Assembly: GCA_037176885.1 (NCBI GenBank)
Contig: JAWWNJ010000066.1
Coordinates: forward strand, 868,001 to 932,000
Direction: 5' to 3'
Length of the DNA: 64,000 nucleotides
Origin: Favolaschia claudopus
Lineage: Eukaryota > Basidiomycota > Agaricomycetes > Agaricales > Mycenaceae
In this document: positions 1 through 12,042 of the stretch, piece after piece
Layout: every line of letters begins with the position of its first letter
Numbering within the stretch: the stretch's first letter is position 1
Made by a program: the position numbers and the translations under genes
The notes under the pieces: model-generated
Told to the model about the DNA's origin: nothing
What the model saw: the letters and a program-made list of their open reading frames with translations, nothing else
Database searches by the model: none

Positions 1-1550
1 TGACCGAGACGATACAGATCACGGCCCTTGTCTATCCCAAGGTCTATCCTGCTCCGCGCTCTGGTTTACTTCCAGCTTCTTTCAACCTTCCTCGCAGCAG
101 CTCCCCTCTGCTCCTCCTCAAGCTATCAACTGACTGTCCAATCTTCGCACTGGCTACTCATTCCTTCAAGCTTCCTTTGCTCCCACCGAATTATGGCTGC
201 ATTCTCTCAAGCTTTTCTCCTTCGATTCCCGTTTAACCTATCCATCGGTGTCAGCGTGAGAAGCCCGGAGGACACAGATTCGGAGCTCTGCACCGTTCTG
301 TGTACCGGGTCTATTTTTCTTCTGCTGTATTCTTGAAGGCACCATCGATCAAACCGCTCGATTCCCCGAGCACTCGTCAACCAGCTTGATAATTGCACCC
401 CAGCGCATTCGCAGTCATAACTAAAATCAAACTGCAGTTCAGCGAAGTTCACAAGAGCGGCTCGCTGCCCCAATCTCCGAGCTACGATTTGGCCATAGTT
501 TCACGACAAGCGATAGACACGACAGGCTTTTCTTCATACACAAGTTGCATTGGCTACGAGGAAGTCTTCAGCCATCCTTGCAGTTCTCTGGGCGCATTGT
601 GCAAGGAAATCGAAGTCGAGTGGAAAGTGTCCTGGTCCTCCGAGGTCAATAGAGTTTTTGTGTGTCGAAACCAGTGATACTTGCGGCTGTCTTGACAGTT
701 TCAGAGAATGCCTACCATATATACATGTCCGCGCAAGCCACAAACAGAGTTGGTTTTCGTAAATGCACTCAGACTGTCACGTCTGTCGCATTGTCGAGGT
801 TGATTTGCGTTCGGTCACACAGATTCCACAGAGAAAGTTGTTTCTATTTTGCTGTGTTCTTCCAACGAGCATTTCGGAGATTGGCTCTCAAGAGTCAATG
901 TCTATGGTTGCCAAGAAATCCACGCTTTGTTTCGGCCGTTCGACACGACTTGCTGTGTTACGCTCTGCCAACTCTGTTCATTGTGTCGTGATTTCGTACA
1001 GGACATATCCATCGTTCTCTGGCACGGATGAGCCATCCTGGACACAACACAGTAACCCGTCCATAGAGATTCCCTTAGAAATTGTTTTGATTTGTAGTTG
1101 AGATCCTATCGAAGCCCAAAGCGTGGACTTATTGTGTTGTGTTAACGTCGACAAGCCCTACAGACGCCTTTCCTGAGGATTCTAAGATTCGTGGCGAGGT
1201 TTAAGCGTCCAGGACGTCTTGTGCGTCGCGAAAGGGGTCCAGGAGAAGTCTCTTGAAGCTACGGAAGTGCGCCCCAGTGCGCGCCAGAAAGTCGTGTCGA
1301 AAACCTTTCGGCCGAAAAGAAAGCGTGTACTTTGCGAGGTTCACGATCCTTCCTTCCGACCGAGAGCCAACAGATTTTCGTCCCCCGGAGTGTTAACCGC
1401 GAGCATTCACATAAAAGGTCCACAGAAGATTCAAGAGGCGCGATATTCCAGCCTACGAATTCGAAACTTGGTGATCATGGTTGAATCTAAGAAAAGTATA
1501 ATCAGTAACAAACAACCGAATATGGGAACTGGAGTTACTTCATTTACCTC
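1..1550. other. gene-poor stretch, no supported gene
   Basis: I see no recognisable protein on either strand. The open frames are short, overlap one another and resemble no family I know. The first 500 bases are rich in C and T, and the middle is rich in TGTG/TGTC steps. It may hold the promoter and 5' leader of the DUF202 gene that follows, or the tail of a gene lying outside the window. Confidence 0.5.
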
Positions 1551-2494
1551 ATGCCAATGGATCACCGTAAATTCGGAATGGACGAAACAGCCAGCCAGAA
1601 TTCCGAATACAGCCAACACCCCGGGGCCTCCGCCTCCAGGCCTCTCGTCCGCAGACCCACCGCCACCAGTGCAAGCTCCCGCCCCACCGTCCTCTCCCGC
1701 GTCTCCCGCACCATGTCTCAAATATTCGACGAACCTCAGCAACACCCACCAGAGACGTTAGCTCCGCCGGGCTCACCCCGAGAGGACGACTCCGCCGAAG
1801 TACAACGACGAGAGCAGCTCGTACGCTCGCCTTCTCCCGGGCCGCCCGTGTCGACTCTGCGTGTCCAGCCCGAACTTCCCGAACGCGTTCCGAGTCCTTC
1901 TGAACTCCCGCCTCTGGTTAGCCGGCTAAAAGTGTCTCTCGTTCTCGAGAATAGTGGCTCCGTCGCAAGAGACCACCTTGCTTCAGGTTTCCTCGTTTCC
2001 TGCGCTGCAGCAAACAGCAGCTAAATTAGGTTACCCATTTTTAGAACGAACTTTCCTTGCGTATGTCCGAACAAGTCTGGCTATCGCTTCCACTGGAGTT
2101 GGTGTGTTGGTTCTTTTTCGTTTGCAACTTTGTAGCTCAAATTCTGGGTGGTTCTCAGCGCTAGTACAACTATTCTCAATTTCCGTCAACACGGACGCAA
2201 ATAACAACATGGCCTTCATCCCCACGACACGAAAAATCCAAATGTGGGCCCGACCCTTGGGAGCAACCATGGTGTGCTTCGGACTTGTCGTTCTCGCACT
2301 CGGTCAGTACCATCACCCAGTCCTGCCTGCCCCAACTCATCCTAATCACAGGCACGATCCGCTACTTCAGAATCCAGTCCGCCCTAACACAAGGCATGTT
2401 CCCGGTAGCCCGTCTGACCGCCGCCAACATCACCTTCGTCCTCGCGACCGTCATCATCATCGTATTCGCTATCATGCTCTCAGCAAGAAGCTGA
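1551..2494 (+). CDS. DUF202 (YidH-type) small membrane protein
   Basis: Three exons are inferred. The first encodes a Ser/Pro-rich, probably disordered N-terminus of about 145 residues. It ends in ARDHLAS, which joins across a 58-base intron (1987-2044) to ERTFLAYVRTSLA, restoring the hallmark DUF202 motif in frame. A second 49-base intron (2303-2351) leads to RYFRIQSALTQG and a last hydrophobic segment ending MLSARS. Three membrane spans are visible: around IASTGVGVLVLF, around MVCFGLVVLALG, and at the C-terminus. DUF202 domains occur in bacterial YidH-like proteins and in fungal vacuolar VTC-related proteins, but no specific biochemical role is established for stand-alone forms. Start chosen as the first ATG of the open frame; a Met further in is possible because the N-terminus is low-complexity. 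Confidence 0.85.
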
Positions 2495-2592
2495 ACGAAA
2501 CAACGCGTGCATCCAGTGAGCTCTAATAAAGTTCAATTATATTACGGGAAGACGCCGGACTCGGCCAAAAAGTCTATACACAACGTCGAGCT

Positions 2593-4577
2593 TTACTTCT
2601 TTGCGCCGAACACCTCCTTCAATGCGTTGGTGACCGTCTGGATATCCCCTCTTTGCCCGTCGACGGCGGTCAGTCCCATGTGCCTAGGGGTGCTGGATCA
2701 GCACGCAAGCAAAGGAGAGGTAAAGACAAAGGACACACCCCACGCGGAAATATTTATCTATAGTTTACGAATTGTCAGACAGAGACGACACGATATGACT
2801 AAATTCATTGATACCTTTGATTGCACCGTGCAAACCTCCAGCAACGACAATTCCTTTCGCCCCAAGACTTGGCAGAACGTCCGCAGCCATCATACCGAAC
2901 GGGAAATAAAGCTATACGACAGTCATAACAAGTTCAGCCAACACCAGCAGCAAACAGGGGACAGCATACCGCTGACATCCCCATAGCCGCATATTCGGGT
3001 TTCAGAGGAAGCTGCTTGAGTCCAAGCTCAGCAGCAGTATCCTTGATCTGTTTGCTAGCGGCGCGGTGCAGTTCGAAACGCTGCTCTAGCGAAGGCGCGT
3101 TTTTTGTGATGGCAGAGAGTGAGGTGTGGTATGCATAAATCAAGTTCACGGGCGGAGTCGCAAAGTACGCGGGTTTGCCTGCTTCGTACGCCTTCATAAT
3201 CGGCAACCACCTGGCGCAAAAGTAAATTTAGCCGTGAACCACCTTGATTTTCACAAAGCTCACTTCTTCCAGCTTGCATAGTACGACGCGACCGGGGCCG
3301 TACGCTCTTCAAAGACCTATAGCAACAGGTCAACATCTCAACTCAAAAAAAGAAAAAGAAAAATCGAAATACCTTGATCGCTTTCGGACTGGCGACGAGG
3401 ATGCTCAGCCCAGGCGGCACACCCAGCCCCTTCTGACTAGCAGTAAGAACAACATCGATACCCCACGCATCCATGCGCAGCTCCTCGCTGGCAACCGAAC
3501 ACACGCCGTCCAAAATAACCTAGCACGGGCGGAATGAACAACCTGACATGCCGATACCCAATAATACACCCAGCATACCAAAGTCTCTGGCGACACACGC
3601 CTCACCGTTTCCGCGATCGCCTTGGCGTCTGAGAGGACGCCTAATTGAGGGCAAGTCAGATGTGCGTAGCAGATGTGGCAATAAGACAAACTCCCACCTG
3701 TCGAGGTGTCTACATGCGTAAAAGTGAGCAGCCGGTACTTCTTCGCCTTGAGCGCCGATTCTATCTCCTCTGTCGCCACAACGCCACCGATCTCAGCTTT
3801 GAGCTGGTCGACTTTAGCACCGTATATCTCCAGACTGCGCATTATATAAAAAAAAAAAGGTTCGAATGAAATTTCTACGCGGAGTTAAGAGAAATGAAAC
3901 CTACCACTCGGTGAAACTGTCCCCAAAATACCCTGTATGCAGCACGAGTGCGTTTTCCCCGGGTTGAATGAGGTTGGAAGCAACCTGCCAGTGCATATGC
4001 ATATAGTTATACGCGTCGCCCAAGAGTATGGGCAATTAAATGACGCGCCTGGTCCCACCCCAAGGTCCCGCTACCAGCGATGAGAAACGGCTGGCCGTCC
4101 TTAGACAGCACGACCTCTCTTGAGAAACTCGAACATCAGCGCGCTCCATTCAACTCCCACTGCGTCAGACGCACTAACCGAGTCATCCGAATGCAATCGC
4201 CAAAGACGGGAACGAAATCGGGGGAGACATGGCTCATCGACGGATGCGCATTGGCGTACAAGACCTATTAGAAGCTAGCCTTGAATTCCGACGCGTCGCA
4301 CGCGTATTCGTCCTGAATCCTACCTCATCAGACACTTCAATCGGGCCAGGGATCCTGCGGCGGCATAATGCATTAGAGGTTGTGTTGATAAGCACCGATT
4401 CATTCCATCGACATACACCAAGAGCCTTTCCGACGCGCAGAGATCTTTAGGGCAATGAGATCAAGCAAAAACGATGATATCTTACTTGTGCGGGGCCTAG
4501 ATGAGCGATAATAAAATTTTGGACGGGGAAACATGAACAGAAATACGAACTTGTTTGAACTCTGCAGCTGAGGACAT
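2593..4577 (-). CDS. AGX1: alanine-glyoxylate aminotransferase
   Basis: PLP-dependent class V aminotransferase that makes glycine and pyruvate from glyoxylate and alanine. The gene has many short introns. Family signatures appear in order: MSSAAEFKQ at the start, IPGPIEVSDE, YANAHPSMSHVSPDFV, QPFLIAGSGTLGWDQ, GENALVLHTGYFGDSF, THVDTSTGG, and TASQKGLGVPPGLS, which contains the lysine expected to bind PLP. The C-terminal part has YEAGKPAYFATPP, GIVVAGGLHGAIK and HMGLTAVDGQRGD, and the protein ends FGAKK. One intron (VFGDCIRMTR joined to EVVLSKDG) had to be inferred to skip a stop and keep the conserved frame. No peroxisomal SKL-type C-terminus is seen, so the compartment is uncertain. It is convergent with the DUF202 gene, 98 bp away. 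Confidence 0.93.
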
Positions 4578-4934
4578 GGTTCGCGGGAGCAAGAGAAAAG
4601 CAGAAGATCGTTGAGTATTAATAGCGGATGAAAGTAGTCTTGGTCGGAAGAGAAGAGTTGGCGGCCGAGGGGTCATGCAGGCTCTGCCTGACCTCTGTTA
4701 TCATCTCCAGTGTTCCACTTCTGAAAGGAGTCCCGACAGCCCCGCGCGGATCTACGGACCGCCTATTGGCTGCTTAGACCGATCAAAGCAAGGCCATTCC
4801 GTCGGCGACTTAAGAAAAAGTATCGTATACAACACACACTTGATTTATTTAATGTACATACAGTGATACACTGTGCCTACCGTTTATGCCTTAGTTAGTT
4901 ATCCTACATGCTATGTTTATACAGTACACGGCGC

Positions 4935-7176
4935 CTAGCTGAATGCCAGCGCAGACCAAGTCACCACAGCTCCAATCGAAACGGCGGTCGCGGTCTGGAC
5001 AAGCAAATTCGCGACGCGCCTCGCTCGTTTGCGCGGCGGCGGGACCATTTCGTCCGCCACCACTGCAACGTTATCTGTCGTTGGGGCCGGGAGAACGTCG
5101 CCCTCGGACCGACTGTCCTCGTCGACACGTTTCCGTTTCAGCGATGCGGCCTGGGAGGAGTCAGTGCAACGTCGGTAGATGTCCGCACAACGTACCTGAG
5201 CATGAACTTCCTCCGTGAGACTCTTCAATGCCTCCCGAGCATCCCGTATGCTCTGCATCTCCTCGGCCAGCGTCTGCTGTGCATTATCTCGAAGAGTCGT
5301 CATCTCTGCAATCCCTGTCAGTGCCATTGCTCCTGTATTGGGGGTGACGCGGGACATACCAGCAACCAGTTCTTCCAATACCTTCACCTTAGCCTGCGCC
5401 GCCTCGACCAGCGCAGGAGTCTCGGGTTCGACGACGGCGACTTTCGACGGAGTCTCGTCCATTCGAGTCTGCAGCCCATCGAGCTGCGCCTGCGCTTGAT
5501 GGAAGACCTCGACATTCTCCTCCAATCGTTCCGACAAGATGTTATACAAATCATGCACTTCGGTGGTCCTCTCCTCCAGATCTGAGAACCTGTCCCCCAT
5601 GACATGAATGTTCTCATTGAATCGCTGCTTATATTTGCGTCTGTGGGCGTGAAGCTTGGTGACCTCCGCCTAGATACAATGCTTAGAAGCCACAGAACGC
5701 AGGAGAAAAAATATACCTGGACCGTAGCGAGCGATTCTTTCAATTGCGCAGTCTCAGCGATATCAGCAACCTTCTCAGAATCCACCTTGGGTGCCGCACC
5801 CAAGGGAGCCTCATCGTCAGAATCGTCGTCGCCGTTAGTGAAGACAATCACAGCCGGCTTCGACGGAGTGCGCTCCTCGACAGATGGAGCAATTCGGACG
5901 GGCGGGAAAGAAGAGGAAAAAACAGAGACCGGCGAGGAGGAACGAGAGTGAGGCCATGCGCCAACAACCACTGGCTCGCCTACGGCATCTCTGTTCACAC
6001 CATCAGGCGGGTCAGATGGTTCGGGGGAGCTCGAGAGGTCCATAGGAGAGTCAGATCTCGAATAGCTACCGTCGTCCGAGTTGTCGTCGTGGTCATCGTC
6101 CTCCTCGAACATATTGTCGTCGTCGTGATTGTTGTACGCATCAGACGCATTGTAGAACATGGATGGGCGATCGAACAACAGCGGCGCAAGTTCCGTTGGT
6201 CCCGGTGAGAAAGCTCGGGGCTCGTCTGAAATGCCAAACGGCGAAAACTGCCTCACAAAAGAGAAAGACGATTCAGGGACCTTTTTCTGGCCCGCACCTG
6301 GGGAAGGCGACGAAGATTCGCTGCTGCTGCTACCGTCGAGCCAGGGCAGACGAACTACAGAAGGGGCTGGTTTCGAGATTTCCTCGATGTCAGAATCGTG
6401 AGAATCGGGAGAGGCCGCGCCCTCGTCCGACGAAGAAGAGCCCTCAGATGACACAGGGACATATACGCCGTAGCGGCCAGAAGGCGTCCGCAGGATCGAC
6501 TTCTGTTGCCCCTCTGGCGTCCCTGGAACTACCAAAGGTTTGAGAGGAGGCTGAACTCCGTACAAGAGGTCAACACGAGCGACGACTGGTCGAACTAGAC
6601 CCTTGTCGGAACCAACTGATTTACCGAAGGTGAGGATGTCACCGTCGGCGAGCAAAGTGGGTGTCTCTGGGGTGAGCGGTTTACTGACCGCGTCACCAGC
6701 TTTGCGGACGTGGGTGCCGTGATGAGAGTGAGAATCGATGATATAGCACTGAGTCAAGCGCGCTAATTAGCACAGCCACTGGGTCGAACTCGAGCTGTAG
6801 GGCACTTACATGGCCACTGTCCGTGAATGCGATCTTTGCATGGCGCCGGCTTACCACTGGGCAGTTGAAGAAGGCTTTGCCGGGCTCGGCCCTGCCCTTA
6901 TCGCCGTCGGACCCAGGTCGTCGCCCGATGTGGACCATAGGGCCGTCTGCCTTGCGAAATGTCATGTTATGTTCAGGCTCAGTGTCCGACTTCTCAATGC
7001 ACAGAGCAACACCTGTATATGAAGGTGAGACGCCCGTTATCATCATCAAAAGTACCGATGGAACGAGGCCACTGACCAGTTACCGGACGCTGTGAGCTGC
7101 TGAGGAAGGGGAGGATCGGCAGCGTGCGGGTGGCAGGCCGCATCCCTAGATACTGAATAGAATCATCGTCAGGCAT
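4935..7176 (-). CDS. FHA-domain, coiled-coil, tail-anchored protein
   Basis: The protein starts MPDDDSIQYLGMRPAT. An FHA phosphothreonine-binding domain follows, with the typical residues GRRPG, CPVVSRRHAKI and HSHHGTHV. A long acidic Ser/Asp-rich region comes next, then a predicted coiled coil (RFSDLEERTTEVHDLY through LKSLTEEVHAQ), a basic KRKR / RKRARR patch, and a single C-terminal hydrophobic span ending WSALAFS. FHA plus coiled coil plus tail anchor is the layout of SLMAP/Far9/PRO45 STRIPAK subunits at the ER or nuclear envelope. Sequence resemblance is not strong enough for me to assign that name. A 48-base stretch after VHAQ has gtacgt...cag ends and is open in frame, so it may be spliced or retained. 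Confidence 0.8.
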
Positions 7177-7518
7177 CGTAGAGAAGGTAAGTATTAGATA
7201 TGAGTGCTAGCAGATGGTGGTATGAAAGGAGGAGGGAGTGAGGAGGGTCGGTCACCGCTATGTCACATCGGTCCTATTGAGCCGGTCTCTTGAAATTACC
7301 GCAATATTGTAACAACCACAATATGTGTTATCTCTTTCGAATGCTCGTTCAAACTCTAACAGAGTAAAGTGTAGAACAAGAGGTCCGGCTGAGAGTGCTT
7401 GGAATGAGCTATGGAATATGTCGGATATCAAAGTTTATCTGAAGCGGCACGATGCCGGTTCGTATCGTTTCCTTCACCAAACTCCGAATCGAACTGCATA
7501 ACTGGGTATAAAACAAGC
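7177..7518. other. intergenic, promoter of FHA gene
   Basis: This 342-bp gap lies between the FHA gene start and the dynein intermediate chain stop; both genes read leftwards. It should carry the FHA promoter and the dynein 3' UTR. I see no distinctive motif or gene in it. Confidence 0.4.
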
Positions 7519-9916
7519 TCATCTCCCTGGCTCGACACCATTCTCCTTGATCCCCGCAACGACCTTCGAAAGCTCCTGCCACTCACTCTCTCTCGACATC
7601 CCCATATCGCCAATGTCATAAACGTACAACCTCCCGTCACTCCCTCCAAGCGCCGCATGCCGACCATCTTTATTCCATTGTAATTTGTTGAGAGCTCGGC
7701 CGGAACCGACACTCGTCGATACCACAGGCACCTTGCGAACAAATTCTTGTCAAATTATCGAGACGGAAGAAGGAGACACACCTCAGTATCCGTATTCAAA
7801 TTCCACAAGTCAAACTTCCCTGACCCATCCACCGACCCAAATAACGCGGGATGTTGTGGATGCCATTTGACATCATACACATAATCGTCCGCCTCATCGA
7901 ACGAATACAGTGGCGTAATCGCATGAGGCGACGATGAGGGCTTTGACAGCGACTTCGCTCTCCACAATTTGACAGTCCAGTCCACTGAACATGTTAAAAA
8001 CAAGTCGGAGAAATCCACTGGACCCGCCAGAGGGTGGAAATGCAGCCCCATTACGGGCCCAGAGTGTCCCTTGTAGACATCATACTGATTGAGTCCTGCC
8101 TTGGCTCCTGCACGATCGTAACGGTTGGCCTGGTAGACATTGCCCTCTTCAGTACCGACCCAAAAAGTCGTAGTCTCGTTATTCGGGAAATCCAGGGCGG
8201 TAATCGCGACTTCGCCTGTCTTGTTGTGTCCCGCGTGAATGAGCTCGAGTGTTTCCTACATAAAATGAGTACACTTGGAATCGAGAAAGAAAGAAACGAA
8301 TGGACCTGAGGCTGCGCGAGCATATCCACCAGCCAACTGCACACTGTTCCGTCGGTGCTGCTGGTGATCAGATTATGGGCATTCTGAGTACCTACCATCT
8401 GAATAGCATAAACCGGATGTGTATGTCCCGCCGCAGATAAAGGTGTCTTCAAAACGGGCAGATGTTTTGACCGATTATCCCAAAGCAAGATTTGACCCGA
8501 GTAGGTACCTCCAAATATCAGGTTTGAATGGAAGGGCGAAAACATGACTGAAAGCACATCCGACTTTAACATGTTATTCAATGATTTGGAGAAGGGGAGA
8601 GAAAGGAGGTACCTGCGAGTGGAAGACGAACTCAGGTCGCTCGACCGAGTGGGTATTCCATACAGCAACAATGCCAGCAGGCTCGTTCAGAGCGGCATGA
8701 TTTTTGTTGTAGGAAGCTACAGTTAATTCAGGAAACTTAAATCTCCCATTGAGCATAGATTATACGTTTTGCTGATTGGACTTACTTTCGGAGACCAGTC
8801 AACGTCCGTTATTGACCGATTCTTTCCGTATCGTTCACTCCAAAATTCGCAGACACGTTTTACGCGTCGACCTTCAGAATCGTCGCTGGTTGGAATGAAG
8901 TATATCAATCAATAGTGTAAATCTGTGCCAAAATCACTGACCCTCCAGCTTCTGTTCCTTGCGTATAGTCACTCATGTAGTTGTATCGGTCATTGAGGAC
9001 ACGATGGAATATTTTCGTCGAATCGTCAATGAAACTCTGCATCTCCGGGTCCGCCAAAAATGTTGCTCGTTCCTCCTCGCTTAGTTCTGCCAGATCCATG
9101 ATCAGAATAATCCGTAGAATTAAAGGAACTCGAAGGTATTTTTACCTCGAACCTCCTCCTCAATCTCTCGGTCTAGTTTGGCAGATTCCTCTTCCAATGC
9201 TTTCTCATAGGCTATCCGTTCAGCCTCCAAATGTTGTTGCATCATCAGTTGCTCCCGTATCTTCTCTTCCACCTCCTCCGGGGCATCTGTCTCAATTTCG
9301 ATGGTCTGAATCTCTTTCTCATACAACGTTCGCGTCTGGTCAATGAGGTTAATATAAAAACTGCACAACTAAATGCTGCCGAACCTTTTGGGGAAGCTCA
9401 AATAAGTCTTGTTGAATATCTATCAGGTCGGGAAGATATCGCGGTGTTAACTCCCTGATAAAATGCACCATTAGCATAATTGTTGTACGAAAGTAAACCG
9501 TTGCGTTCCATACCGCTCAATGACATTGTCAGTTCCGCCAGACGAGACAGCGTAAGTCGGTTTAGGGCTAGCATAAGATGGTCGGGGACTAGCACGGTCG
9601 ATAGGCAAATTGCTAGCTTGGCTGACGCGCCCCGAGTCGGAGGGAGGTAACGGTGTGCCGGTGCCACTACTTCGCGGGGCAAATTCATCCAAGACTCTCA
9701 TCAAGTCCTCTTTTTCTTTCTCCCTGTCTCTCGCCACAGGTTCTACGGGAGTATCAGCCTGACTTAACGCATTCGTTTGCTAGTTTGTTAAAGTCCAGTA
9801 GAGACACTAACACCTGAAGTCGAACTTCGTAGCTCATTCCTGGTCTTTCGGGCATTGCGAAGAGCCTCCAGCTTTGCCTTCTTCTCCTCTATCTGCATCC
9901 TTCGTGCCTCGCTCAT
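7519..9916 (-). CDS. cytoplasmic dynein intermediate chain (WD40)
   Basis: A subunit of cytoplasmic dynein that links the motor heavy chain to light chains and dynactin. The N-terminus [23 protein letters not shown] is the charged helix expected to bind dynactin p150 (DYNC1I style). It is followed by a Ser/Pro-rich linker and [17 protein letters not shown] long coiled-coil or acidic stretch with [18 protein letters not shown] precedes the WD40 propeller. Recognisable blades include [60 protein letters not shown], and [21 protein letters not shown] followed by FDLWNL. The last blade is [20 protein letters not shown], and the protein ends ENGVEPGR. Many short introns. It is divergent from the GH3 gene across 129 bp. 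Confidence 0.93.
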
Positions 9917-10045
9917 CTTGGGACGCTGGATCGGCGACGCGTATTTGGAAAGTCGCGGTAGGTGGACAAACGGTGTGGCGGACCGGACTTTCCGATCAAT
10001 GCACTTTATCTTGCACCTTGACTTGCTCCCAACCACCACCTCGAA
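9917..10045. promoter_or_regulatory. bidirectional promoter, dynein IC / GH3
   Basis: A 129-bp gap separates the two divergent start codons, so promoter elements must be shared or interleaved. It contains one ACGCGT hexamer near 9938 and a nearby GTCGCG. No TATA-like box is obvious. Confidence 0.5.
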
Positions 10046-11963
10046 ATGGACGAATCGACAAAACGACGCATTGGACAGGTAACAGTCGTGCATCCCCTTC
10101 ACCAGGTGTAAAAATCAGACGAAATCCAGCACTTTGTCTTTGGCTTTCACGGCCAATCTGTTTCACAAGACGTCAAGACTCTCATTCAAAAGTACTATGT
10201 TGGCAGCATAATCCTCATGAAGAGAAACGTTGCTGGTTGGCTAGCAAAGCTACACTTATATCAATCAGTATTGAGCTGTGGACTACAGACGCCGCTCAAG
10301 TACGCACTCTTGTGCAAGAACTACAGACTCTAGCACGCGATGCTGGGCATTCGAAACCGCTTTTGATTGGGATAGACCAAGAGAACGGTAGACTAGCTTC
10401 TGCGGCGACGAAACCTCTTCATTTCCCCTAGGTCTGGTCTCTGCATTCAGCAAACCTGGCGCTGGTACTCAGTTGTCTGTGCATATCATTCATTGGAAGA
10501 TTATATTCCGATGACCTTTCAGTCCGGGTGCGATGGCTCTCGCTGCGACAGGCTCTCCGGCTGTTGCCGAGCAGGTTTCTTTCGCAATCGGAAAGGAACT
10601 CAAGCTCGCCGGCATCAATTGGGCTTACAGTCCTGTTGCGGATGTCAACTCAGACTCGCGCAACCCCGTAATAGGTAATCAATACAGTTCTGTTCGAAGC
10701 GAACGTATGAAAACTTCTTTCAGGTGTTCGCTCCTTTGGTGATGGTAGGTTTATAAAATCGGGAAGCCTTTACAGCGGCTCAGATTTTCTACTCAAGATC
10801 CCGCACAAGTTGGAATATTCGCCTGTGCCGTAGCACAAGGACTCACAACCGCCGGCATTGCGCCATCCGCGAAACACGCCCCAGGTCACGGCGACACCTC
10901 CGTCGACTCGCATCTCGCGCTTCCACGTATCGTGAAATCAAGCGCAGAGCTGCACGCGACCGAGCTCCCACCATTCAAAGCACTATTCAAACAAGAAGTA
11001 GCTACCATAATGACGGGACACATGGCCCTCCCAGCCATCACAAACTCTGACGAACCATGCAGTCTATCTCGCGCCATAACCACCGACCTACTGCGTACCG
11101 AACTTGGGTTCAAAGGCCTCATAGTCACAGACTGCCTCGAAATGGAGGCGATATCGAACAAGTCCCAAGGCGCTTGCGGTGTCGAAGAGGGAGCCGTCCG
11201 TGCCCTCGAAGCAGGTGCTGACATCGTCATGATCTGCCACACTATGGCCTGGCAAACCGGCGCCGTTCTCGAAACGTACAAAGCAGTCGAATCCGGTCGT
11301 CTATCACTCGATGAAACCCGAATTGACGCTCTCAAAGACCAATTCGTTGGCACCTGGGACGATGTTCTCCCCAAGGGCGACGACGAGTTCAGACTCGAAT
11401 GGGAGAACACGAAGAAGGATAGTGCTGCATTGAGCGAGAAGGCTTACCAAATGTCGATCGCACTGCTGAACAACAGCAGCACACTTCCTCTCAAAGCTGG
11501 CCAATCTGTGGCGCTCTTCACTCCGATCATGGAGAGTCTGAACAAGGCGGTCGACGACGCTGACGGTGTTTTACGCACAAAAGACGGGAAGGTGCGAAAC
11601 ACCGCCGGACCTTCGTTCCTGTCCTTTGCGGACTCGATCGCGAAACGTGGTCCTTGCTCTCATTCCGTGTATGACCAAAACACCACTTTCGAGGCGACGG
11701 AGGGCTGTGCTGTTGTGATCTTCACATTGCGTAACGCGGACCGCTCGCCATGGCAGCTCGATGCGCTACAGCGAATCTCCCAATCAGTACAAGTGTCAAT
11801 AGTCGTGGTTGGAAGTTGTGCACCGTACGAGGCGGCGAGCGTCCCGTACCCATACGTGGCTTGCTTCGAGTACACCGCAGCGGCGCTGGAGGCCGCAGCC
11901 AGGTTCATTTTCGGCGAACAGGGCCCTGCAGTGGGTGTTATTCCAGTGAAAATAAATACATGA
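10046..11963 (+). CDS. glycoside hydrolase family 3, beta-N-acetylhexosaminidase type
   Basis: Resembles NagZ-like GH3 enzymes that release terminal N-acetylglucosamine. The first exon encodes MDESTKRRIGQ. Next come FVFGFHGQSVSQDVKTLI, LLIGIDQENG, FPGAMALAATG and the barrel strand INWAYSPVADVNSD. The diagnostic loop KHAPGHGDTSVDSH carries the His/Asp pair typical of NagZ-type enzymes, and GLIVTDCLEMEAI holds the expected nucleophile Asp. A C-terminal domain of about 200 residues follows and ends VIPVKINT. No signal peptide is visible, so the enzyme is probably intracellular, perhaps in chitin or glycan recycling. Five or so short introns lie in the first 800 bases, and the last 1 kb is one exon. 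Confidence 0.92.
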
Positions 11964-12042
11964 ATGGTGTGGTCGTTACAGTGCAGTAATTTGTAAGAAG
12001 AATTGAACATATGTACTTAGTTCGAGTCGCAGTACGTTCGCG

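Noticed and set aside
1219..1761. 180-codon open frame overlapping the DUF202 gene
   Set aside because: It begins at a GTG, overlaps the DUF202 first exon in another frame and has no recognisable motif.
3855..3900. ggttcgaat as a possible tRNA B-box
   Set aside because: It lies in an AGX1 intron with no A-box or cloverleaf around it.
4908..5585. Long plus-strand frame of 225 codons
   Set aside because: Antisense shadow of the FHA gene's coiled-coil exon.
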